In this document: positions 42,554-52,254 of the stretch, piece after piece | How the letters are laid out: every line of letters begins with the position of its first letter | Position numbering within the stretch: the first letter of the stretch is position 1 | Origin: Symsagittifera roscoffensis | Taxonomy: Eukaryota > Xenacoelomorpha > Acoela > Convolutidae | DNA length: 64,000 bases | NCBI RefSeq assembly: GCF_963678635.1 | Contig: NC_087068.1 | Span: 50,735,724-50,799,723, forward strand | Direction of reading: 5' to 3' | The notes under the pieces: generated by a model | What the model saw: only the letters and a program-made list of their open reading frames with translations | What the model was told of the DNA's origin: nothing | Database searches by the model: none | Translations under genes and position numbers: made by a program

Positions 42554-45500
42554 ATGGAAACTACTGTTGTGAAACTACGCTCAAATGCAGTTAAAATACA
42601 AGGATGCAATACCACAACTACTGATGACTCATGTTGCAATGTGGCGCCATCGCCTCGGCCTCCGCCGCCAACTCAAAGAGAAAATAACCATGTAATTTCA
42701 CTCGCAGATGTCGACATTGTTGAAGTATCGGAGACAGGTAGGAGATTCAGTGGAACAACGGGTGGGGCGGTACCGCAACGAGGGAGGGGAACCATCCCTC
42801 CCCCTTGATTGAAGTTGCCAAAATTGTTCAGACGGTCTCCTCTTTGGTACTATTTTACGACAGCATTCTCTAAAAAAATCTTCAAAGGTCATTCTCCTGT
42901 TCAGTTTATTATTAAGCCTCTGCATAGATTTTTTTCATTTATTTTACTATTTCCTCTGGAATGTTTTTATCACTCCAGAAACCATAAGTTGAAGTTGTGG
43001 GAAAATTGTTTTATAGATCTTCAAACTCGATGCATACAAGTGTGCAATTTTGAGACTTTACCAGAAACCGTGTTGATGCAAGTTCTGTCCTATTTATCTG
43101 CGTTCGAGTTACTCCAATTATCAGCTGCGAATAACAGATTCCGCCAACTGATCTTGAACAGATGGGAACTGTGGAGAAATTTGTTGCGGGGACAGCAGGG
43201 ATTGAAATTGTTCAAGTACAGGGTGAGGAAATATATTTGGTCGACAAAAAACGAGTTGTACTATTATTAAAGTTAAAGAGCGAAATTATGAATATTTCAG
43301 AAGCACACATTTAAAAAAAAAAACAAAGACAGAAGTTTGATTGTCCTCTGAAGTGATGCCAAAAAAGCCGAAATATATCAAAGTGGTAAAAAGATGGATG
43401 TCAACGAGCCGGAAATCTTTTTGATCAAACATTGCGTGTATTTTGTAGAAAAAGCAGATCGATTTTCAGTGGGTTTATTTGTTTAGATTTTTTCTCAATG
43501 CTGCTCTTAGTTTTTTGATTTACGGTTTTTCGTCGCTTATAGCTAAAATTTTAAATTTCTATGAGCGTATTGTTTGTGTGTTCAGAGCTCGTGGAGACAA
43601 ACTGTATCCTATTGTAGATTGATTTCAGATAAACAAAATTCAAATACAGGAGCAGTCAATAAACGACTAACTTTAGGTTTTAATAATTAATTTGAGATGA
43701 AGAAATGAAATTTTCACATTAGACATGAATTTGAGATGTCAGTGGAAATGTTTTTGCTATCCCCACATCCAATTTTAAATTTGGAAGATCATGGAAATGT
43801 AGCTAGATAATTTCAAACAAGTCTAACTTCGCGGAAAATCGCTTCGATCAGACAAGAGGTTTTTGTATAAGCCGTGATGATTTTTTTAGGAAAAGTAGTA
43901 AAATGCTCTAATAACTTATTGAAGTGCAGCCATACAAAAATGGATTTTTAAATGCTTCTAGATATAAATACACTATTTGAGTTCAATTCAGTTTCATCTG
44001 CTGAAAGTTCGGTAAGTTGCGTTTTCCAACTATGAAAGTGTGAAGGCCACAAAAACATGATCGGCTTCTAGTTTCGAAAGTGGAGTAAAGTCTTCTGATT
44101 TGATTTTCTAGCGGTTTAAAAAATAGTTATTGATCTAGTATTCTCACTTATTGATCTTAAGCTCGGAAGACTATTTTTCCAAAAAAATCATATTTTCTTT
44201 TCTGTTTCCTTGCATTCATTGACTCGTTTCCAACTGTCTATTGGCTATGTTTTAAGTTATTTGTTTTTGGCATGATGTGGTTTTTCATTATAATAGTTTC
44301 TTCACTAATAAGCGAAATTTTTTGGCGGACAATTAAATTTCAAAAATCTTATCGATCATAATTGATTGATGTTTTGCTTTTCTAGAAGAAAGTTGTGTGA
44401 AAAGAATATTAAAACGTTAATACTTTCATTCAAAGGTAATAGAAAACTGTTTGAAAAGAAAGATCAATCATACGTTCAAAAATGAAACACTGTCTGACAT
44501 CACTGATGAAGGTAAGTAATGACACATTACTTTACTTCATTCATCCGATTCAATCAATTTTACGCAGCATCGAATAAATGAGGCGGTTGAAAAGTAAAAT
44601 AACGGGTTTTTCATGTAAAACATTGGTTGTATTAACTTATCAGCAAACGTTTTTCCAATAATAGCAGTCTAACGAACGTTTTTTTAATTCAATTTTTGGG
44701 CGCATGACCGATCTGTGTTTCAAAACTAACTATTAGCCATAAAACATTTTTTTTTCATTGAAAAGCAGCAACTTAGTAATCTCAACAGATAGTCACTCAC
44801 AAATAAGCAAGAACTAGTCATTTGATTCAGGGAATTTGTTATTTGTTTTTTTTTATTTTCTATTTGAGAGAAAAATTAGCAAAAAACTTGCATCACTCGT
44901 CGCAGAAGCAAAGTTTCTCTTGGAAGGGTTAGCACTAGAAGAAAATTTCCCTTCAGAGTACCGATTCTGGATTTAAATACCGGGTTTTGTCATGTGTTAG
45001 TAAATCTTTAGGGGATTTCACCTGAATCCGCGTTCTATTGCCAGCATCTTTGTTGTCGGAGTAAAGAACAGATGTATTGCAGTTTTTTCGTAGAAACTAG
45101 CGAGACTGCAATTTTTGTAAAGGGAAGCCTCTAAATGTGGTACGCACTCATTCATATAGATGTTTTTTAAGTTTATAATTGTATTTATCTTAATTTTTCA
45201 ATTTTTTTCTTTAACAATACAAATCATCTTTATTGGCATCATACCATCAGGCAACTTTGTACGAATTGGCAACACTTGATGAAATTCTATCTCACTATCA
45301 ATGACATCTACAATCAAATTTTTTTTACGAAACTAAATAAAGTTTTTTGCCAAATTTTTACATTTTTTGCATCAAAGGGGGGTTAAATGCGACTACACAT
45401 TTCTTTCTCGAATGCCTTTCCTGTTCTCTCAGCCGCTCATTGAGGTTCACACCTGAAGCCATAAGCTTATTAAACCTGTCTGTCTTGTGCAACTGACTTT

Positions 45501-48500
45501 GGTTAACCTTTGTTGCCTAAGACTCCAAAAAATCGTCCACTCTCAGCAGCAACTGCTGCTAGTCTTCACCCTCAATCTGGTGCAACTCCGGCGTCACTCA
45601 CAGCATCCATTAGTAACTATAATTCGTGCAATCAATAAAAGCGAAGTAAAAAAGGCGAGGCTGACAAATAGACCTTATAAATTTAAGTTCTTTTAGCAAT
45701 TCAATTTTAAATTGGTTAAGTTAAGTTCGATATTACCAATCAAGCTCCTTTTTTTGGCGCTGTCTTTATTATTTTTTAAATATGGTCCTAAAGGATATCA
45801 AGAAAATATTTTCAGCAAACTGCGCTATTCGAAATTTTCGATTTGATTCTGGGCTTTTATTTTAGATTTTCGTGAAGCCACAAATCCACTGCAATCACTG
45901 CTCTGCTGGTGCTTTCCAGACATCGCCTACCTGTCCAAGTCAAGCACTGAACTTTCCAAAAGAGACCAGAGATCTGCTGGGCACAATTGAGAACCCTGAT
46001 TGGCTACGGGGCTACATCAAGACCTACGGCCTCAATCAGTGATGCCCTTTAAATTAGTATTTTTTGCTTAATTAAGAGAAGATAGGGAGTCTTGTATTTT
46101 GTTTTGTAGATTTCAACTAACTCGATGAATGTCTTTAAAGATTTTCGAAAGCCCATCAATCTCTTTGTTTTAAATTTCTCGAACTTGAAGGTTTGCTTAA
46201 AGTTTTGTGTTACTTCATAATTGGATCAGAATTTTCCAAGGCCCAAAATTTGTTGTAAAATCAACAAGTCGCATAGTTGTCTTACCGTTCACTAAACGAG
46301 AAACATGATAGTATATTCCTAGTGCGAATTAGGCCGAAGTAGTTGTCAAGTTCACTTCATTTCAGATTTAAAACAAGAATGGCTCTCAAATATCTGATTT
46401 TGGTTAAAATTCTGAGTTAGCATTTGAGTTTTGAAATACGAAAAGCTTTTAAACATTTGGAACGGTTAAGTCATTTTTTGTAAGACCTTTTGAAAAGACT
46501 AGAAAAATTTGTAAAATAGACAGCTCTGACTGTGTAGGAAATTAAGACTTCTAATTATGTTAAAAATTGACATCTCTGACTGTGATAGAAACTGGATGAC
46601 TGGCCGCTACCACCCAATCAGTTCCAGGTGTCACACTAAACACGTGACAGGAGTAGTGGCCACCCAGAACAGTGTGCTCTCCTGTGGGAAGGACGGATAT
46701 GTATTCATGTACAGCCGAGATTTCTTCGTCCACTATAAACTGATCAGTATGGATTGTCTGCTCTGTATGCAGTTAATCGGACAGTCCATGATATGTCTCG
46801 TTGATACAAATGGCGAGTTTTTTGTTTTTAAATTAAAATTACGAGGACCTATTTGTTCTTTGTTAAATGAAGACATGATTATTGTGAAAAACTAAACGCG
46901 AAAAGTTTGAGCTGAACGTTTTTTTTTTCAAGTTCAAAGCAAAGTTTTATAAAACTTCTGAAATGTTTTCTCAATCAAATGAGTTACGTGATAAGGCTGA
47001 TGCTATATAAATTTTTGGGATCAATGTTTTGATAAATGTTTTGATTGACAGGTTTTCTGCATTTGGTGAACGTACCTCCGAAGCTGCCCTCCAACCCAAC
47101 GGAACCACCAGTGTCCAAATTTTGGACTTGTCCAATCGCAGATACAGACACAAAATCCCTGATTTTGAGCGATCTAGAACCATTTCCGACAGAATTCTCT
47201 GAATCATTTTGTAACGATCGAGAAAACTTACAGTTCGTTTCTTTACTTGCGATTTGTGTTAGCCACCACAGCAGTGTTAGTGTAATAAGGATCGTATTTA
47301 ATTTGTCTCAAAGCGAAACGGATCAAAAAGAAAGCTGGCCAAATTTGGACTCAGTTGTAGCTGTGGACCTCGTGCAACGTTTCACACTGGCAACTGACGA
47401 TACAGAACGCGTTTTCTTGTTTTCATGCGGAGCTTTCGATTTGAAATCGGAACTGGACAGGCAGGGATCAAATTACAAAAAAGCTTTCGATTTAGCATCC
47501 ATTTTTATTTAGCATCCATTTTTGTAATTGTCACAGAACGAAACGATTTTAACTTATATAGGTCTTTATGATTTGCTAAGTGTTAAAGGGTGATATGTTA
47601 CAGTAGGTGGTAATTTTGAGAAATATATTAGGAGTGTTATGTATTAAATTTGAGAACTAATATGCATAATATAGTCGTTTCTTTTTCAATCACTTGTACA
47701 TGCCACTAAAAATAGTTTTTGTATATCAATTACTCAGCCAGATGAAATGTTAATTAAAAAATTAAATTTTACACGTTTACCAAAAAATTGGGCTTTCAAT
47801 TAAAGAAGACTTCTCGTATATCAGGGCAAAGCCCTGAACGTTCCGACTGCACTTAAGGCTAATTGAAAAATTGTTTGTTTTAATAATTGACAATAAGGAA
47901 GAAAGTTTTTTTTTTTCATTTCATCTAAAGTTTATTTCCCCACATGATATGTAAAACAAGGGTGTGTTTAGCTTCTCGTATTGTGATAATATGATTAAAT
48001 TGCTTGCCTCAATTAAATTTGGAACGCATTAATTCGCTCCTTACTAGTGTTAAAAGTACGCAATATATCGCACTTTAATTATCCCAAATTGGCAAACTAG
48101 CAATTTTCAAACGCCCGTAACTTTACGAAAAATATAAACAGATGAAATATCTTTTTAAATTTGAGCTTAGGGTAACAATCTCTCTCAGATAGTATCAAAA
48201 ATTTTATCAAAAACTTTTTGAAATAAAAAAACAAGACTGCTCGTATATCAGAGCAAAGCACTGAATGTTCCGACTGCCCCTTAGTCCATATTGCATAGTT
48301 TGTAAGAAAAGGAAATATTGAAAAACAATAAATTTTGGACAATATCGAAGATAAAGTGTGGAAAATAATTGAGTCTTAATAAATTAGTAGCACCGGTTAG
48401 CTAGCCTCAATTCAATTTGGAACGATTTTGTTGCGCGGGACAGTCCGCCAAGCATAATATTTCGCGATATGTTTTCATCATTATGAAGACAATTTTCAGT

Positions 48501-51500
48501 GCGCTTAAGTTAGTCCAGAGCATGGCTAAATTGGCAGTGATTTTTCGCAATTGGACTTTTGATTTCTTTTTAAGCTCATTTCATTTCCTTTGTTAAAAGG
48601 AAGGCAAAGTCCACTATTGAACAGCAAAAGTTTAAAGGTCACGAAAACGTGATCGACTTCTAATTTCGAAATTGGAAGTTAATTATCAGATTTACCAGCG
48701 AAGTTAAAGTTATACCTATTGATCCAGTTTTCTGAAGTTGGGTCAGTTTTAACTAAAAAGTGTCGATCATAAATTGATCTACAAATTCAAAGAGCTTTAA
48801 GGCCATCTAATTTCTTCGAAATTCAAAATTTGAAGATTTTTGAAAAAAACAAGTCGGTTTTTTCAGTTTCCTTGCGTACATTACTCTTTACGAAGCTTAA
48901 CACAGTTTCAGAACCTTAAGTTTTTCGTTAAATTGCCGAATGTTAATTTGTTCCTTGAAAGTGACAAGATGTTATTTGTCTCGTCATACGAGTGTCCTGT
49001 AGTCATCTACCACCTCATGACTGCAACTTGTCTTCTGAAAATTAGCAATGTTTGTGATGTGTGTTATTGTGGCACGTTCGATCCCTCCAGGAATACATTT
49101 TACACTGGCGGAGCGGATGGCAAGTTGGTCGTGTGGAAATTGAACCTGGTCGATAAAGACGCCGAATCAGGTACGCTAGGCTGGTAGTTCAAAAAAGTAA
49201 CAATTAAGGTTTTGTTTTTGCAATGAAAGCAAGCCAAAATTATTGACTAAAGAACCTAGCTATATAAGAATTCGCGAGAAGAGATTATGGCCTGAAGAAG
49301 GTTGATTCCTAGATTAAGACAAGAAATCAGGTTCATGTTTGATCTGAAAAAAATATATATCTAAGTCATTTCAACTAACAAGAAAAGTATCAGCGCAAGA
49401 GATCTTCAGGTATTAATGAAAAACTGCGTTTCATTACGGTTGTGATTAGCAAGCGTTATCAAATCGGAATGTATACTTTTTTCGGGCTAACAACTAGTTA
49501 AGAAAATCAGTTCAATCAGTTGGTATGTCTGTTCTGATGGAATGCCGGAAAAAAATTTTTGAGCATGATTGCTTTTTAAATGGTTGTTTCCTCCAATTTT
49601 TTGTTGTTGCTTTTATAACAACAAAAAAACTTGTGTTTCTCAGTATCTTTTTTCGAAATCAACCACCTTCGAGACAAATTTTAAAAATCGATATATTTTT
49701 TTCACTAAAAAATTTCGACTTAGTAGCTCTTTTACTATTTTTTTTCGCCTTGCTACCGTTCTTTTTTTACGTATCGCAGGTGGTGCGAAGCTCTGACACT
49801 CTGTGACAAAGGCTACAATTTTTTTTCGTGGTCATAAAATTCAACAGTTTCTGTGGACCTAAACCACTCTTTAAATACATTTTTGATAAAGTCTTATTAA
49901 CCCAATAAATTGAGAGACTGGTATGGTAAACTATCCTTTCTTTTTTGGCTCGTTGAAGAAAGTATTTTCAATTCACAATGTAATGAATTACAGGAAACAT
50001 TTTAGGTACCACCTCATCCACCTCCTCGCATCAGTCGAGTGCCGCTACCACCAGTGAGCAGCTGTGTGAGAACATGTCAGTGAGTCTGTGGTGTGAGAGA
50101 GTGATGGACCACCCTCCTGAAGTGTACTGTCTAGCATACTTCACGCACCCTCACACTGCAGATGAGGTAAATTGTTAATTAAAGTATAATTTTTCGCTTC
50201 TCTTATTTGAAAAATTGACAAAAACAGTTTGCGATTCAACTAAACTTAATTACACAATCACGCTAGCGAACGTAGTATTATATTAGGAGTGGATTTTTTC
50301 AACCTAAGTCGCAAATAAAAAAGCTCATTTGGTTGCTTGCACTTTTGCAGCAATAGCATTGTACCTATTTTTTTATTTTTTCTTTTACTGCATAGCATTA
50401 AATCTTTGTATCTGGACTAGTGGTAGCTAGATTTTGCAGGTTGTCTTCTGATCATGGCGCTGATGCTAGGGCCTGCGACTCTCATTTTCGAGGTCGTGGG
50501 TTTGATTCCGTATGGCTGACTTTTTATTTTTGACATCCTTGCTTCCTTTTTTTTTTCGTTTTTGACCCTTTTACTGCTATGTTAATGTGTGAGAGCAAGT
50601 TTCTTGGAATCGGGAACTGGCTTTTTTTCTCGCAAAACTTTTCTTATAAATTTGAATGGTGAACCCAATTTAGCTTTCAAAGTTTTCATCGCTTAGCCTG
50701 CCTTTTGAGGCAATATGGTTGAGTCTAGTGGCAGTGTAGTGGCAAGAAGATAATTATTCTTGATGACAAAGCGCTGAGTAGAGCGTGTGCGAAATGGGAT
50801 AATGGAACATAATTTTTCCGGAACATAAGTTATCGGAGGGTAGAATTGATTCTAATTCCGACCATTGAAAGAGAAGAGGAACTCTGTCCTCGGGTGTGCT
50901 TTAGTTACCTTTTCTCTTTTGTTTTCCGCGCAAAATCAGGTACCGCAAATAATCACCGGATATCGAGTGATAAATCACATCAGAGCCCTTTCAGTTGCGC
51001 TTCGAACGTCGTTTGGAAATTTTCAGAAGTACCGTCAGTTTCGATACAAACCGGCTAAAAATTTCAGAGTTTTAGTCTCACTAAATTGATGAGGCTTATA
51101 GTTTTACGTTTTGTATCTGAAAAATTTGAATTGTTAAATAAAAGTTTAAATTGATGCCAACAATGATCATAATTTTTTGTACCATTTCATATTTTGAAAT
51201 GGACATCTCTGATTGAAAAAGATGCAAAGTTCCATGCATTTTATTGCAAAGATATGCATAAACTGTATAATATGTTGGACCAAATGGACAAATCAAAATA
51301 TCAAACAGTATAATTTTGGCGCATTCCTTCCGTTAAAATCTACCAAACCCCTAAATGCCACAATTTTATCTAGTGCAGCAATGAAATGAGCTGTGACACA
51401 GGTACGAAGTTCTGACGTGATTTCCTTTGATTTCTTTTTTCTCCGAAAATTAAAGTTTGAAAAATGTTTAAAGAGTTTTTTTTCGGTTACCTTTTGTTCA

Positions 51501-52254
51501 TTGACACTTTCTCAACTGTTTGTAGACTATTCTATCCTATTAGGTGCATCTGGTCAGTGGAGGGTCAGATGGAGACATAAGAGTGTGGCATTCGGAGACT
51601 GGTCACTTGTTGAGAGTGCTCACAGGTCACGTAGGTTAGAAAAACAGTTTCCAATTATAATACTTGTGTAAGTTTTAAGATTTAAACATAATACCAAATT
51701 ATGATATCTTTTTTTTCAAAGTATGTCCTTAGATTTTTGAAACATTTGTCATTGAGGAGAAGTATCCACAAACGAGCGGATAAACGCTGATGTTAACCTC
51801 CTTAAGAGCTCAATTTGTTTTTGGTTATTTTTCTGCGCTCTTTGGTTGTTTTTCTTTTTGTTTGGTTTCTTTCCCAGCTACATTTATTGAGGGAATTCTT
51901 TATTATATTTCAGGAATAGTGAGGAAGCTCGTCATCCAACGAGGACGCCAATTAATCAGCACAGGTGATCAAAGAAGAATAATCATTTGGAACTTGTCTG
52001 TTGCCAAGACTATGCAGAGTGTAATTGCAACCAATTCTAGTGAATCGACAGACAGAAAACAGTTGTTATTCAGATCAGATCCGCAAAGAGTGTTGCAGCC
52101 ATTGATTACAGATGCGGGCATAGATAGTGAGAAAGAAGCAATCGTTCTGCACAGAAATCCGATATCGATTGATAGTTTATTTGTTGACGACTTCTCAGTG
52201 TTCATCGGGTCACCTGACTATCCCGGATCTGTTGGGGCTATTTTGTTCTGGTGA
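42554..52254 (+). CDS. F-box/WD-repeat protein, with an in-frame stop in exon 6
   Basis: F-box/WD proteins are substrate receptors of SCF ubiquitin ligases: the F-box binds Skp1 and the propeller binds the target. Exons: 42554-42737, 43017-43222, 44437-44511, 45866-46038, 46589-46812, 47052-47523, 48912-49170, 50006-50166, 51544-51634, 51914-52254. The F-box is at residues about 73-118 (LPETVLMQVLSYLSAFELLQ). Exons 4-5 give YIKTYGLN then NWMTG, the usual F-box/WD linker, then WD-type strands (VLSCGKDGYVFMYSRD; TFYTGGADGKLVVW; LVSGGSDGDIRVWHSETGH; ISTGDQRRIIIW). As read, a TAG at 47510-47512 stops the protein at about 440 residues, before the last WD repeats. A 16-bp sequence repeated with a 17-bp period spans that stop. 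Without the extra 17 nt all ten exons are in phase (about 722 residues). Exon 5 uses a GC donor. I cannot assign a numbered FBXW. Confidence 0.72.
43850..44255 (+). repeat. Family B element in F-box/WD intron 2
   Basis: A worn 5' part (GTATAAGCCGTGATGATTTT) leads to the usual body (CACAAAAACATGATCGGCTT, TAGTTTCGAAAGTGGAGT) and a clear 3' end: TTGCATTCATTGACTCGTTT with stem-loop CCAACTGTCTATTGG at about 44229-44243. Confidence 0.6.
45522..45638 (+). CDS. Possible alternative terminal exon of the F-box/WD gene
   Basis: After the acceptor-like CCTTTGTTGCCTAAG an open frame of 38 codons follows, Pro/Ser/Ala/Thr-rich (TPKNRPLSAATAASLHPQSG), and ends in TAA. The stop overlaps an AATAAA poly(A) signal (CAATAAAAGC). 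Its start phase fits the phase-0 end of exon 3 (44511), so splicing to it would give a short F-box-only protein without WD repeats. No homology is recognised. It may equally be chance. Confidence 0.25.
   Translation, partial: TPKNRPLSAATAASLHPQSGATPASLTASISNYNSCNQ
47491..47523 (+). repeat. 17-bp-period tandem duplication at the end of F-box/WD exon 6
   Basis: TTTAGCATCCATTTTT at 47491-47506 recurs exactly at 47508-47523. The second copy is followed by GTAATT, a usable donor. The first copy ends in codon phase 0, which is the phase needed by exon 7 (48912). The junction of the copies creates the in-frame TAG at 47510-47512. Confidence 0.85.
47815..48520 (-). repeat. Inverted family E copies in F-box/WD intron 6
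   Basis: ATCAGGGCAAAGCCCTGAAC and GTTCCGACTGCACTTAAGGC (47820-47862) are the complement of the family E 3' end seen at 10559-10605. A second such end lies at 48236-48290. The AACGCATTAATTCGCTCC and GTAACTTTACGAAAAAT segments match the element body. A partial third copy is at about 48400-48520. Confidence 0.6.
48530..48911 (+). repeat. Family B element ending at the F-box/WD exon 7 acceptor
   Basis: The family B body starts within TGATTTCTTTTTAAGCTCAT and runs through AAGGAAGGCAAAGTCCACTA and TTTAAAGGTCACGAAAACGT to CTTGCGTACATTACTCTTTA (48870-48889). Exon 7 begins at 48912 after AGTTTCAG. The stem-loop region between is too worn to fold. Confidence 0.6.
49438..49806 (+). repeat. Short family C element in F-box/WD intron 7
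   Basis: The 5' part GGTTGTGATTAGCAAGCGTT precedes AATCGGAATGTATACTTTTT. The 3' end GTATCGCAGGTGGTGCGAAG with CTCTGACACTCTGTG is a worn version of the family hairpin. Confidence 0.55.
50250..50560 (+). repeat. Family A element with tRNA-like segment, F-box/WD intron 8
   Basis: ACGCTAGCGAACGTAGTATT and CAACCTAAGTCGCAAATAAA mark the 5' part. The tRNA-like segment at about 50452-50519 contains TCATGGCGCTGATGC (A-box zone) and GGTTTGATTCCG (B-box zone). The 3' hairpin is lost. Confidence 0.55.
51400..51543 (+). repeat. Family B 3' end at the F-box/WD exon 9 acceptor
   Basis: TTTTGTTCATTGACACTTTC and the worn stem-loop TCAACTGTTTGTAGA (51512-51526) match the family B end. Exon 9 starts at 51544, 17 nt later, after ATCCTATTAG. 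Confidence 0.55.

Noticed and set aside
42809-43016. Upstream extension of the F-box exon frame
   Set aside because: The frame is open, but the exon start at 43017 (TTTTATAG acceptor) joins in phase to exon 1 (42737) and the upstream residues look like translated intron.
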